Source of the DNA: a bacterium | Lineage (GTDB): Bacteria > Bacillota > Clostridia > Lachnospirales > Lachnospiraceae | Reading direction: 5' to 3' | NCBI GenBank assembly: GCA_030539495.1 | Contig: JAUNRX010000010.1 | Location: 8,233-46,066, forward strand | DNA length: 37,834 bases | Shown here: positions 1 through 8,258 of the stretch, in pieces | Numbering within the stretch: position 1 is the stretch's first letter | Layout: the number at the start of each line of letters is the position of its first letter | Position numbers and translations under genes: made by a program | The notes under the pieces: model-generated | Databases searched by the model: none | What the model was told of the DNA's origin: nothing | What the model saw: the letters and a program-made list of their open reading frames with translations, nothing else

Positions 1-143
1 TTCTTAACAAGCAATCATGTCAGTTTACGCCTGCAAAAGCCGTTTTACAAGGAGCAAAAGTCGCTCCTTACTCAAATAATAAAGCTTCCTAAAAGATGAA
101 AACCTTAAAAAGATTTGCTAAACTGAAGCTTTATGGTATTCAC
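1..143. other. Intergenic DNA with two weak inverted repeats
   Basis: No gene is visible. AAGGAGC at 49-55 pairs with GCTCCTT at 63-69. TAAAGCTTC at 80-88 pairs with GAAGCTTTA at 125-133 around a long loop. The second could end transcription of the leftward gene at 144-626, but neither is followed by a convincing T-tract on the relevant strand. Confidence 0.3.
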
Positions 144-626
144 CTAGTCGTATTTCTTTTTTAATAACTCTCTAAACTTGTCTTCTTCTTGTTTTGTTTT
201 AAATGCGCGTTTGGGAAGTAATGTGTAGTTCACATTTTTTTGTAGTAGGTAGAAGAACTCTTTCTTTTCACAATATCCGCTGTAGACATCCCAGCCTAGT
301 TTGGAGGAAATCTCTGTCGTCTCAAATAAAATCGTGTTGTCTGTAAAAATCATTTGATATTCCTGGTGGTACTTTTCTGTTTTCTTAAAGATCAATTCCG
401 GCTGTATAAATAGGATAAATCCTGTTGTCCCATAAACCAACACCAATGCTGCTAATAAGATACTTGTGAACATAGACATTCCTTCTATAAAGAACATGCC
501 TCCCCATATTACAGGCAGTAGCGCCATAACTACCAATTCCAATTTTGTAATTCTCTTCATTATAAACTGATACAATCGGTATCCTCGAATCCATTCCTTC
601 TTTTCATATGTAAATCTTAGTTCCAT
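144..626 (-). CDS. YcxB-like membrane protein
   Basis: This 160-residue protein has two adjacent hydrophobic segments at about residues 28-48 and 52-74. They are followed by a soluble C-terminal part of about 85 residues rich in aromatic and charged residues, ending in a Lys-rich tail. That layout, and the C-terminal run about being displayed as a small beta-rich domain (pattern around FTDNTILFET and LLPKRAF), fits the YcxB-like family of Firmicutes, whose function is unknown. The start at 626 is preceded by AAAGGTAAG. It is separated from the zinc operon by a strong terminator and seems to be a single-gene unit. The family call rests on remembered pattern, not a search. Confidence 0.6.
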   Translation of the reverse strand: MELRFTYEKKEWIRGYRLYQFIMKRITKLELVVMALLPVIWGGMFFIEGMSMFTSILLAALVLVYGTTGFILFIQPELIFKKTEKYHQEYQMIFTDNTILFETTEISSKLGWDVYSGYCEKKEFFYLLQKNVNYTLLPKRAFKTKQEEDKFRELLKKKYD

Positions 627-684
627 ATCTCTTACCTTTCTTGTCTTATATTATCTTATCTTCTTATCCTATACTCTATTATAC

Positions 685-726
685 AAAAAAGAAGCTCCCA
701 AGCAACCATGATGGGAACTTCTTTTT
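685..726 (-). terminator. Rho-independent terminator of the zinc operon
   Basis: The arms AGAAGCTCCCA (690-700) and TGGGAACTTCT (712-722) pair with one mismatch. The A-run at 685-690 gives a U-tract on the leftward transcript. A T-run on the other side may make it work both ways. Confidence 0.8.
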
Positions 727-749
727 CTAGCTCAGACTACATCGAGTCC

Positions 750-1331
750 TTATTGAGTCACATTTTCACTTCCACGCTCTGTCTTTACGGTAAGACTAGA
801 AACATTTAATACAAGAAAAGTCTCTCCGCCGTCTTCAATTTCCTCAAGAACGCCCACAACATCAATCCAGTCATTCTCCGTTGGCATTGTGCCTTTGTAC
901 ATAATCTCAAAACCACACATACCATCCGTACCACAACAGCCTGGGCCGTTACGGTATACATAATGATACGTCACATTTTCTGTCTCATTCAGAATTGGCT
1001 TATACATTCCTTCAATATGGATTGTCTTGCCAAGATAGCTCTTTGGATTAATATAGATTTCATTTACCCAAGTTACATACATCTTCTCATTGATTTCGAT
1101 TACTTCGCCATCTGGCTCTGGTAAATCTACCGTTTCCTGTGTCGAATTCTCTGTTGTTTCCTCTACTTGAGGATTATTAATGGATTCTTCCACTAATTTC
1201 TCCAATTCATCCGAAGAAGTTGTAATATCTTCATAAGAACGTTGAGGTTCGTCTTGTTTCGTTTCTCCACAAGCTGCAACAACAATTGCAAGGGAAAACG
1301 CAGTAACAAAAACAACTATTTTCTTAACCAT
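750..1331 (-). CDS. Lipoprotein of the zinc-uptake operon
   Basis: A 193-residue secreted lipoprotein. Residues 1-21 form a signal peptide ending in a lipobox (VVAAC), followed by an acidic Glu/Thr-rich linker to about residue 75. The C-terminal domain (about 80-185) contains an IHIEGMY-like strand, a GPGCCGTDGMCGFEI segment with three cysteines, and a DVVGVLEE strand. It resembles the OB-like C-terminal part of the YcgQ/TIGR03943 group, often found near metal genes; that link is an inference. Its start overlaps the end of the permease gene by 16 nt, so it is translated from the same mRNA and is the last gene of the operon. The Cys cluster could bind the transported metal. Confidence 0.65.
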   Translation of the reverse strand: MVKKIVVFVTAFSLAIVVAACGETKQDEPQRSYEDITTSSDELEKLVEESINNPQVEETTENSTQETVDLPEPDGEVIEINEKMYVTWVNEIYINPKSYLGKTIHIEGMYKPILNETENVTYHYVYRNGPGCCGTDGMCGFEIMYKGTMPTENDWIDVVGVLEEIEDGGETFLVLNVSSLTVKTERGSENVTQ

Positions 1332-2158
1332 GACATACCTTTTCCTTTCAAAACTCCAATTACGGAAAATACAATAAATGCAACAATATTTACGCAGACG
1401 ATACTTGCTCCGGTTGGTGTTGATTTTTCATAGGAAAGTGCCATTCCTGCTAAGAAGCAGATAATAGAAACAACCATGGAACACAAAATTACAGATTTAT
1501 ATTTCTTACAAACTCGCATAGATGTTAACGATGGGAAAATAATTAAACTAGAAATTAATAATGCTCCCATCATTCTCATTCCAAGTACAACCGTGATTGC
1601 CGTAAGCACTGCAAGAACCATATTGTAAATGCCTGCTCTTGTTCCGGTTGCTTTGGTGAAGGTCTCATCAAACGTAACTGCAAAAATACGATTATAAAAT
1701 AATACAAATAATACGATGACAAGGATCGATAACACCTTGCTTAAGGACGCATCTGCCTCGCTTAATGCCAGGATACTGCCAAACATATAGTTACATACAT
1801 CGGTGTTCATTCCTGTCGTGAGGGAAATGGTCATAACACCGATTGCCAATGACCCACTGCATACAAGTGCTGTCGCCGCATCCCCTTTAATCTTGCTGTT
1901 TTCACTAATATGAAGAAGTAAGAATGCCGCAAGCACACAGATAGGAATTGCAACCTTTAGTGGTGCTGCATTAAATGCCGCTGCCACTGCAAGGGAAGCA
2001 AATCCAACATGGGATAAGCCGTCCCCAATCATAGAATAACGTTTTAATACTAAACTTACCCCAAGTAAGGATGCACATAAGGATACTAGAATACCTACCA
2101 CCAATGCGCGCACCATAAATGGATAAGATAACATTTCTTTAAATAGCTCGATCATCAT
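1316..2158 (-). CDS. znuB: Zinc/manganese ABC transporter permease
   Basis: Membrane subunit of a metal ABC importer of the ABC-3 (ZnuB/MntB/TroC) family. The protein has about 280 residues and eight or so hydrophobic helices. It contains the family segment around YSMIGDGLSHVGFASLA near the N-terminus and GMRMMGALLISSLIIFPS in the second half. The start is set at ATG 2158 because AAGGAGG lies 5 nt upstream of it; an upstream in-frame ATG at 2173 would contain that ribosome binding site. It overlaps the ATPase gene by 20 nt and the following lipoprotein gene by 16 nt. Zn rather than Mn is suggested by the His-rich binding protein in the operon. Confidence 0.9.
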   Translation of the reverse strand: MMIELFKEMLSYPFMVRALVVGILVSLCASLLGVSLVLKRYSMIGDGLSHVGFASLAVAAAFNAAPLKVAIPICVLAAFLLLHISENSKIKGDAATALVCSGSLAIGVMTISLTTGMNTDVCNYMFGSILALSEADASLSKVLSILVIVLFVLFYNRIFAVTFDETFTKATGTRAGIYNMVLAVLTAITVVLGMRMMGALLISSLIIFPSLTSMRVCKKYKSVILCSMVVSIICFLAGMALSYEKSTPTGASIVCVNIVAFIVFSVIGVLKGKGMSWLRK

Positions 2159-2876
2159 TTGTACCTCCTTCAAGTTCTAACTGTCCAAGGAAACGTCTTC
2201 CTTCCGGACTTTTCACGTAATCCGCAGTCGTTCCGAAAAATAACTGTCGATTGGAAACATGAAGGATATGGCTTGCATACTCTGCCGCTGCAGCGATATC
2301 GTGAGATACCATGATTACGGTAATCTTTAACTCTTTATTAATCTTATTGATCAATTCATACAATTCTGCAGTTACCATAGGATCAAGTCCTGCTGCCGGC
2401 TCATCAAGAAGGATTACCTTCTTTGTGGCACAAAGGGCTCTTGCTAACAGGACTCTCTGCTGCTGCCCTCCGGATAACTCCTGATAACATTTATTTTTCA
2501 AATGGGACATTCCCATTAATTCAATTTTCTCTAATGCATCTTTACGATCTTTTCTCGTATAAAATGGCTTCCATCCAAGGCTGTTTAGTCTTCCTGATAA
2601 GACTACCTCAAACACGCTGGCAGGAAAATCTTTCTGCGCTACTGTCTGCTGTGGCAAATAGCCAATCTCGTTGCTCTTAAGCCCATTCCCAGTGGTAATT
2701 GTTCCACTCATAGGTTTCTTTAATTTAAGAAGCCCTTTGATCAACGTACTCTTTCCTGCGCCATTTTCCCCAACGATACATAGGTACTCCCCGCCTTCCA
2801 AAGAGAAGTCAATCTCTGCAATGGAAACCTGCCCATCATATCCAAGGGATAGTTTATTACATGTAATTAAAGACAT
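2139..2876 (-). CDS. znuC: Zinc/manganese ABC transporter ATP-binding protein
   Basis: Cytoplasmic ATPase that drives the metal importer, 245 residues. It shows Walker A (GENGAGKST, about residues 37-45), the signature LSGGQQQR, Walker B (VILLDEPAAGLD), and the switch His in MVSHD. It begins one base after the binding-protein gene ends and overlaps the permease gene, the usual tight ABC operon packing. The length is normal for the family. Confidence 0.93.
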   Translation of the reverse strand: MSLITCNKLSLGYDGQVSIAEIDFSLEGGEYLCIVGENGAGKSTLIKGLLKLKKPMSGTITTGNGLKSNEIGYLPQQTVAQKDFPASVFEVVLSGRLNSLGWKPFYTRKDRKDALEKIELMGMSHLKNKCYQELSGGQQQRVLLARALCATKKVILLDEPAAGLDPMVTAELYELINKINKELKITVIMVSHDIAAAAEYASHILHVSNRQLFFGTTADYVKSPEGRRFLGQLELEGGTNDDRAI

Positions 2877-2877
2877 A

Positions 2878-3891
2878 TTAGTTCAGTGCCTCCTTTAGTG
2901 TATCTACATTTTTCCACATAAAATCTGTATATGCCATGCCTGCTTCATAATCATCTTTTGAAATATTGTGACAAGCATAGAACGTAAGCACCTTGGTATT
3001 GGTTGAATCCGCAATACTGTTTGCAATATTTCCACTGCTTAACTCAATCTTAAATACAACCGGAATTGCTTCCTCTTTAATTTTATCTGTTAAGAATGCA
3101 ATGGTTCCTGCACTGACTTCGGTATCTGTAGAACAGCCCGAAAATGCTGCATAGTAATCAAGTCCATAGGCATCCACAAAATAACGAAGTGGGAAACGGT
3201 CCCCAAAGATTATTGTCTTTCTTTTTGCTGTGCTTACCACATCCCCAAATGCGCGGTCTAACTTTTCTAACTCAGTAACATAAGAAGCTAGATTTTCTTT
3301 ATATGCTTCTGCATGTTCTGGATCTGCTTCGGAAAATACCTGCTGCATCTTTTTTGAGATTGCAATTGCATTCTTTGGAGATGTCCAGACATGCTCATCT
3401 AACTCATGTTCTTCATGCTCATGTTCTTCGTGATCATCTTCATGCTCATCTTCATGGTCATGTTCTTCCTCTTCATGGGCATCCTGCATGCCTTCCTTAT
3501 GCTCTTCCTCTACTGCATTTACACAATCAAGAAGCTTAATGATCTTCATCTGCTTGTTGTCAATGGAATCTAACACCTTATCCACCCATTTATCATTTTC
3601 ACCGCCAACATAAACAAATACATCGCAGTTTTGAATGGTAATGATATCTTGAGGTGTTGGTTCATAGGAGTGAGATTCTGCACCTGGTTTTAACAATAAT
3701 GTAACCTCTGCATTATCTTTTGCCACCTGTCTAGCAAAATCAAATGGCGCATAGATCGTGGATACGACCTTAAGCTTTTTATCTGCCTGACCACTTGTTG
3801 TATTGGCAACATCCTTACCGCCTGCACAGCCTGTTAACAATGCCATAACGAGCGTAAGCATAACAACAATTTTTAATTCTATTCTTTTCAA
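2878..3891 (-). CDS. znuA: Zinc-binding lipoprotein of the ABC importer
   Basis: Solute-binding protein of the cluster A-I (ZnuA/AdcA/TroA) family, 337 residues. It has a lipoprotein signal (LLTGC) at the N-terminus. Between residues about 135 and 165 it carries a loop of alternating His and acidic residues typical of zinc-specific members. Candidate metal ligands are the His in GAESHSYEP and LDEHVW, with an Asp in FGDRFP where many homologues have His, plus an acidic ligand near the C-terminus. Translation starts at a TTG (3891), with GGAGG seven bases upstream. The gap to the upstream small gene is 45 nt and one base separates it from the ATPase gene. Confidence 0.92.
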   Translation of the reverse strand: MKRIELKIVVMLTLVMALLTGCAGGKDVANTTSGQADKKLKVVSTIYAPFDFARQVAKDNAEVTLLLKPGAESHSYEPTPQDIITIQNCDVFVYVGGENDKWVDKVLDSIDNKQMKIIKLLDCVNAVEEEHKEGMQDAHEEEEHDHEDEHEDDHEEHEHEEHELDEHVWTSPKNAIAISKKMQQVFSEADPEHAEAYKENLASYVTELEKLDRAFGDVVSTAKRKTIIFGDRFPLRYFVDAYGLDYYAAFSGCSTDTEVSAGTIAFLTDKIKEEAIPVVFKIELSSGNIANSIADSTNTKVLTFYACHNISKDDYEAGMAYTDFMWKNVDTLKEALN

Positions 3892-3936
3892 TTTAAATCC
3901 TCCAAATTATAATTTTTAGTTAATCTGTCAGAGGAT

Positions 3937-4236
3937 TTAATTCAATAATTCCACCTTTAACGTGATCAATGTAATAGGAGTTCTATGATAGTGATGAACT
4001 CTGCTTATAACTACAAATGATACAATTCCAAGTAGGAGTCCGGCCGCTAAGATTGGAAGGAGTGTCTTAAATCCTTCCATCAGATATTCTGCCATCTGAA
4101 GCTCCATACAGATTGGACACTCTCGTCTTGGACAGTGATGCTTTTTATTCTTTACAATATAATTTTCAGAAAGAAAAGGCATGAGTAAGACCAATACACA
4201 TGCAAGTATTGCGATATATCGTTTTTTATTTCTCAT
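3937..4236 (-). CDS. Small Cys/His membrane protein, first gene of the zinc operon
   Basis: This 99-residue protein is not assigned to a named family. It has a hydrophobic N-terminal helix (about 8-24), a short loop with HHCPRRECPICMEL (two His, three Cys), and a second hydrophobic helix (about 56-78), then VHHYHRTP. The Cys/His loop between two membrane helices looks suited to metal binding. Its position directly behind the operator candidate and before the binding-protein gene points to a role in zinc uptake or sensing. The start is an ATG with a GGGGGAAAGGG purine run upstream. No function is proven. Confidence 0.7.
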   Translation of the reverse strand: MRNKKRYIAILACVLVLLMPFLSENYIVKNKKHHCPRRECPICMELQMAEYLMEGFKTLLPILAAGLLLGIVSFVVISRVHHYHRTPITLITLKVELLN

Positions 4237-4274
4237 GTTCCCTTTCCCCCTTTAACCATGATTCTATATGTATA

Positions 4275-4303
4275 TGCAACTAGCTTGTTGCAAATGAGTT
4301 GCA
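4275..4303 (-). promoter_or_regulatory. Candidate metal-responsive operator with three half-sites
   Basis: TGCAAC at 4275-4280 and GTTGCA at 4287-4292 form an inverted repeat, and a second GTTGCA follows at 4298-4303. The centres are 12 and 11 bases apart, about one helical turn. The sites lie 39-67 bases upstream of the first zinc-operon gene, where a promoter is expected. A Fur/Zur-type or other metal repressor is plausible. The motif does not look like the Bacillus Zur box. Confidence 0.5.
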
Positions 4304-4345
4304 TTTTTCATACTATCATTTCATACTATTTCTGTCAACAATAAG

Positions 4346-4392
4346 AAAAAGGGAGTATTCGCTTATTAGATACTGTGCGAATGCTCCCTTTT
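4346..4392 (-). terminator. Terminator of the flavodoxin-like gene
   Basis: The arms 4347-4362 and 4377-4392 pair at 15 of 16 positions (AAAAGGGAG with CTCCCTTTT at the base). They start three bases after the stop codon of the leftward gene. The A-run at 4346-4350 provides the U-tract. Confidence 0.85.
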
Positions 4393-4395
4393 CTC

Positions 4396-4899
4396 TTATT
4401 TATTTAAACATGCTTGTACTTGTTTTCTTAGTTGCTTTATATCATCCTCATTTGGATGCTGTAATGCCTGATCAAAATTTTCAATCATTCCTTTAAATTT
4501 AGGATTGTCTGGATTTTCCGCAAGCATAGATTCATAACGGGCACGAATTCCCATTGGCATCTTTCCTTGGCACATGTATTCTCCCACAACCTGATTTGTC
4601 TTAGGTATGTTTTCCTTTACTCTTCCTAAGATTTGTGTAAAGTACTCACTTCCGCCACCAAATCCTGCGGTACCAAATAAAAAGATCTTTTTATTTTGAA
4701 GGCTTGCTAAGAATTCTTTCATATCTTCTGTACAACTTCCTTTATCCGTCCAAAATCCTGCAAAGATAAGTTCTGCTTCTTTTGCTTTCTCATCTGGCCC
4801 TTCAAATAGGCATGCCTCTTTTCCTACAATATCCTGAATTGCCTCTGCAAGCATCTTTGTATTTCCTGTCTTACTGCTAATTACAATAGCACTCTTCAT
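4396..4899 (-). CDS. Flavodoxin-family protein
   Basis: A 167-residue flavodoxin-fold protein expected to bind FMN and shuttle electrons in the cytoplasm. The N-terminal phosphate loop SSKTGNT follows the first beta strand (residues 3-14). The second flavin-contact loop is GFWTDKGSC, and FGTAGFGGGSEYF follows strand 4. The C-terminal 45 residues form a charged helical tail. It resembles the BilS-type flavodoxins that accompany bilirubin reductase in gut Clostridia, but no reductase gene is adjacent, so the substrate is unknown. It is a single-gene unit with its own terminator. Confidence 0.75.
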   Translation of the reverse strand: MKSAIVISSKTGNTKMLAEAIQDIVGKEACLFEGPDEKAKEAELIFAGFWTDKGSCTEDMKEFLASLQNKKIFLFGTAGFGGGSEYFTQILGRVKENIPKTNQVVGEYMCQGKMPMGIRARYESMLAENPDNPKFKGMIENFDQALQHPNEDDIKQLRKQVQACLNK

Positions 4900-5002
4900 A
4901 ATTCAAACCGATCCTTTCATACTATTTTTTATCTATCCTATTCCAATTCGACATAGAATGCAATCCTTATTCCGATTTACTTAGGCCTAATTCCTTATTT
5001 CT

Positions 5003-5035
5003 AAAACTTGCAAGTTTTTTTTACAGTTTTATAAT
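5003..5035 (+). promoter_or_regulatory. Promoter overlapped by a 16-bp perfect palindrome
   Basis: TTGCAA at 5008-5013 and TATAAT at 5030-5035 are spaced by 16 bases, giving a good vegetative promoter for the transglutaminase-like gene. The -35 lies in the centre of the perfect palindrome AAAACTTGCAAGTTTT (5003-5018), a likely repressor site. GGAAAGGAG precedes the start codon. Confidence 0.6.
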
Positions 5036-5069
5036 AAGAGAATAGCTATTATTTGGAAAGGAGTTCTAC

Positions 5070-7181
5070 ATGAAAAATAAGTTTAAATTTGTTCTACTTG
5101 GCCTGCTCATGATTTTACTGCTTCAATTTACGGGAGTCACTGCCAATGCTACAGAGGCCACCCAGTCGAAAACAGGGCTGCAGCCACCCACTCTTAGTAT
5201 GGCAACTGAAGCACAATCCAGTAACCTTTTTCAAGGAAAACGCTCCAGCTACTATAATTCCCCATGGGAAAAATACTCAAGCTATTATTACTATAATAAA
5301 ATGAATGCAAATGAAAGGGCAGTCTATGACCAATTAAATTCCATGTGTCTTTACTATCTAGATAATCCAGGAAACTTCTCTAACAGCACGACTCCTTATG
5401 TCTCCTATTCCGGACTTAAGGCTCAAAATGTATACAATGTTGCACTAATCTTTTTCTACTCAAATCCACAATATTTTTATTTGCAGCCAGGCTTCTCTAT
5501 CTATTATTATACCAAAGGCTCCATTGACCAATGCAAAGGACGAATTGCCATCTATGTTTACGATACCTTTAAAACTGGCTCAAAACGTGTTACTGCAGCA
5601 AATAATCTAAAAAAAGCAATCGATACATATGTCCCACTTATTCAAAAAGAAGATGGGCTACAAAATAAAGTACAAAAAGCTCATGATTTAATTACGGAAA
5701 TGACTATTTATAAAGCTTCTACCTATGATCAAAGTGCCTATAGCACCTTTATTGAACATAAAACCGTGTGCGCCGGATATGCCGCTGCCTTCTCCATTCT
5801 TTGTAATGCTGTGGGCATTGATACTACCGTTGTTACAAGTAATTCACATGCCTGGAACAACATACGGTTAAATGATTCCTGGTACACCATGGACTGTACA
5901 TGGGATGATTTAGATGGTAAATCCTACGATGGAAAGAATAGCTACCAACGATGGTATCTCTTTTTTAACCGCAGCAATGCGTTCTTAGAGAAAAATGATC
6001 AAGACGCCGCTCATGTGCCTGCCTCCTATTGGAATGGCTACCTTGCCCTCTGTACCTTAGACTCTAAGGCAACCTACACTAGCTGCGGAACCATTGAAAC
6101 TCCATCGAAAACTGTACAGGCACCTGTCATTACCGTAAAAAATGGAAATAATAAAAATACAGTCACCATTACTTCCTCAACACCAAATACAACCATTTAC
6201 TATACACTAAATGGAACAGATCCTTCGGCTTCTGCATCGAAATGTTACCAATATACCGGACCGCTCACCCTTACCAAAAGTTCTACAATCAAGGCCATTG
6301 CCATCCACAATACACTTTATGACAGCAAGGTTAGTACTGTGGCGCAAAAGGTAATCCTATATCATGCCTTCCAGCCTTCGATCGCATCTCAGCCAGCTTC
6401 CAAGACATATGCCTATGGTGATACGCCTAAGGCTCTTTCCGTAAAATCCACAGTAAGTGATGGTGGAACCTTATCCTATCAATGGTATAAGAACACTTCA
6501 AACAAGGCTGGGGAAGGTACTGCCATAAAAAATGCAACTAAGTCTTCCTACACACCATCCACTTCCACTTTAGGGACAACCTATTACTACTGCGTGATTA
6601 CCAATCATAATGCTCGTGCAACTATTACAAAAACATCTGTTAAGACAAGTACGGTTGCAAAAATCGTGGTAACCAAGAAAAAGGTGAAAAGTCTGAAGAT
6701 CACCGGTATTAAATCCAAGACCTATACCTCTAAGGCAATCAAACAATCCATCAAGGTAAAAAACGGTTCCAAGACGCTAAAGGAAAAAAAGGACTATAAA
6801 ATCAGTTATAAGAATAATAAGAAAATCGGTACTGCAACCATCACCGTTACAGGACTCAAAAATTATACTGGAAGCCGTTCCTATACCTTTACTATTACGC
6901 CAAAACAAAATAAGGTAAAGGCTTCCGCCGCTTATCGAAAGATCAAGCTTAGCTGGAAGAAGGATGCTCAGGCAAATGGGTATACAATACAATACTCCAC
7001 AAATAAGAAGTTTATCTCTGTCTACACCGCAAAGGTAACTAAGAATTCTACTACAAAAGGTTATATCACAAATCTAAAATCCAAGCACCAATATTACATC
7101 CGTGTACGAAGTTATAAAAAGGTAGGAAAAAAGACAATTTATGGCCCATGGTCAAAAACTGTCTCCGTCAAAACAAAATAA
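5070..7181 (+). CDS. Secreted transglutaminase-like protein with Ig/FN3 modules
   Basis: A 703-residue exported protein with a signal peptide at residues 1-27 (cleavage near ANA). A transglutaminase-like (papain-fold) domain covers about 150-310, with the triad visible as Cys234 (KTVCAGYA), His260 (SHAWN) and Asp275 (MDCTWDD). A chitobiase C-terminal-type beta module follows at about 350-420 (STPNTTIYYTLNGTDP), then an Ig-like module at about 435-520 (SYQWYKN), a Lys-rich beta repeat at about 540-610, and a fibronectin III-like domain at about 615-703. It probably acts at the cell surface as a peptidase or cross-linking enzyme. The strongly basic C-terminal half may hold it to the anionic wall. 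No sorting signal is seen. Confidence 0.85.
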   Translation: MKNKFKFVLLGLLMILLLQFTGVTANATEATQSKTGLQPPTLSMATEAQSSNLFQGKRSSYYNSPWEKYSSYYYYNKMNANERAVYDQLNSMCLYYLDNPGNFSNSTTPYVSYSGLKAQNVYNVALIFFYSNPQYFYLQPGFSIYYYTKGSIDQCKGRIAIYVYDTFKTGSKRVTAANNLKKAIDTYVPLIQKEDGLQNKVQKAHDLITEMTIYKASTYDQSAYSTFIEHKTVCAGYAAAFSILCNAVGIDTTVVTSNSHAWNNIRLNDSWYTMDCTWDDLDGKSYDGKNSYQRWYLFFNRSNAFLEKNDQDAAHVPASYWNGYLALCTLDSKATYTSCGTIETPSKTVQAPVITVKNGNNKNTVTITSSTPNTTIYYTLNGTDPSASASKCYQYTGPLTLTKSSTIKAIAIHNTLYDSKVSTVAQKVILYHAFQPSIASQPASKTYAYGDTPKALSVKSTVSDGGTLSYQWYKNTSNKAGEGTAIKNATKSSYTPSTSTLGTTYYYCVITNHNARATITKTSVKTSTVAKIVVTKKKVKSLKITGIKSKTYTSKAIKQSIKVKNGSKTLKEKKDYKISYKNNKKIGTATITVTGLKNYTGSRSYTFTITPKQNKVKASAAYRKIKLSWKKDAQANGYTIQYSTNKKFISVYTAKVTKNSTTKGYITNLKSKHQYYIRVRSYKKVGKKTIYGPWSKTVSVKTK

Positions 7182-7219
7182 TTTTTTACATTCAAGCTTG
7201 GTAAGTCTAGCGACAAGCT

Positions 7220-7255
7220 AAAGGGACTCCCACAATATAGTGGAAGTCCCTTTTT
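7220..7255. terminator. Bidirectional terminator between convergent genes
   Basis: AAAGGGACTCCCAC (7220-7233) pairs with GTGGAAGTCCCTTT (7240-7253), 13 of 14 bases, followed by T residues to 7255. It ends the rightward transglutaminase-like gene and may also serve the leftward gene at 7296-7925. Confidence 0.85.
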
Positions 7256-7257
7256 AC

Positions 7258-7295
7258 TTATGGTAAGACTTTATCCTTATGGTAAAACTTTATCC
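7258..7295. repeat. Two tandem 19-bp copies next to a stop codon
   Basis: TTATGGTAAGACTTTATCC (7258-7276) is repeated at 7277-7295 with one change. The second copy abuts the stop codon of the C39-like gene, and the start of that stop region (TTAT) begins a third partial copy. It looks like a small slippage duplication. Confidence 0.7.
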
Positions 7296-7925
7296 TTATA
7301 GAATCTTATATACCCATACGACATCTTGTTTCATTCTATGTACGACTACTTCTATGCCACATCGGTTATACTCTTTTCCATCTTCGATCTCATGCCATCT
7401 AGCATCAAACTCACGGATTGGAATATAAGAATACGTATCTGCTGCAGCTGGATCCATAAAGTAAATCTTCTCTGCATCATATCCAACTGCCACAACATAA
7501 TGACCACATGCTTGTTCTTCTTTATAATCGTGCTGTTCATCCAAGTTTCCATCCGGGTCATTGTACCATGCCTGAATTGGACAAATTACTGGGATATTCT
7601 TGTCTATGTCTGCCATCAAATCACAAATTGTCATATAGCATTTTAAATCTGCTGAAATTAGACACCAACTATCATTTTTATCATACTTGACCTGATTGAT
7701 ATACGATACCATCTGATCGACGCCCATCTCTAACTTATTGGTAGCCTGAAGCAAATCATTCAGTTTTTCCTCGCTCTCCTCGGAATCATCGCAATAATAC
7801 TGTAAGACTGCAGCTACACAAGCCGTGCTGCAAGCATAATTTTCATCCCTATGAAATAAAGGAATTGAGACAATCTTCTTTGGTGCTGCAACCTGACGCT
7901 CCTTAGTGACATGATCATACGACAT
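7296..7925 (-). CDS. C39-like cysteine peptidase family protein
   Basis: A 209-residue protein with the peptidase C39-like fold: an N-terminal Cys box (NYACSTACVAAVLQYY, about 29-44), a central helix region, a His in CGHYVVAVGYD (about 141-151) and an Asp in YFMDPAA. These are the expected Cys-His-Asp positions. There is no signal peptide or transporter domain, so it is probably cytoplasmic and not a bacteriocin exporter. The start ATG at 7925 is preceded by GGGAGGT six bases upstream. It stands alone between a terminator and a dispersed repeat, and its substrate is unknown. Confidence 0.72.
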   Translation of the reverse strand: MSYDHVTKERQVAAPKKIVSIPLFHRDENYACSTACVAAVLQYYCDDSEESEEKLNDLLQATNKLEMGVDQMVSYINQVKYDKNDSWCLISADLKCYMTICDLMADIDKNIPVICPIQAWYNDPDGNLDEQHDYKEEQACGHYVVAVGYDAEKIYFMDPAAADTYSYIPIREFDARWHEIEDGKEYNRCGIEVVVHRMKQDVVWVYKIL

Positions 7926-8072
7926 ATAACTACCTCCCTATTCAATTTACACAAACATAATGAAGAAGCAAAGTCTTCCACAGTATTATTATATACGAAT
8001 AGGACAAGCATTATGAGTAAAATGATTCCAATTTTCTGACTTTATTGACTATCCATACTACCTTAGACAAGC

Positions 8073-8258
8073 ACAAAGTGTGTGTTCCACACACTCTCGC
8101 GTCTTAAGTCCTTTACAAGGAACACACACTTTGCCCGCGCCGAAGGGCAATGTCGCTGTTTTTTTCGACATCTTCCTTTCCCCTGAGTGCGCATCCTTAG
8201 CGGAGCGTTTTTTATACATAGGAGGCTTATTGAAGAGAAGTTTCCTATGTATAAAAAA
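8073..8258 (+). repeat. Dispersed hairpin element, copy A
   Basis: The element starts with ACAAAGTGT. Hairpin 1 pairs AAGTGTGTGTTCC with GGAACACACACTT across about 30 bases, and an alternative hairpin GTGTGTG-TTC-CACACAC competes for the same strand. The core has GCGC (8137-8140), GGG/CCC and GTCG/CGAC pairings, and GCGC again at 8189-8192. Hairpin 3 is followed by T6. Hairpin 4 has arms at 8208-8223 and 8243-8258 (16 bp perfect). The first 130 bases are nearly identical to copy B at 26280. No protein is encoded. Confidence 0.85.

Noticed and set aside
3303..3539. His-rich plus-strand ORF
   Set aside because: It is a shadow of the His/acidic loop of the zinc-binding protein on the other strand.
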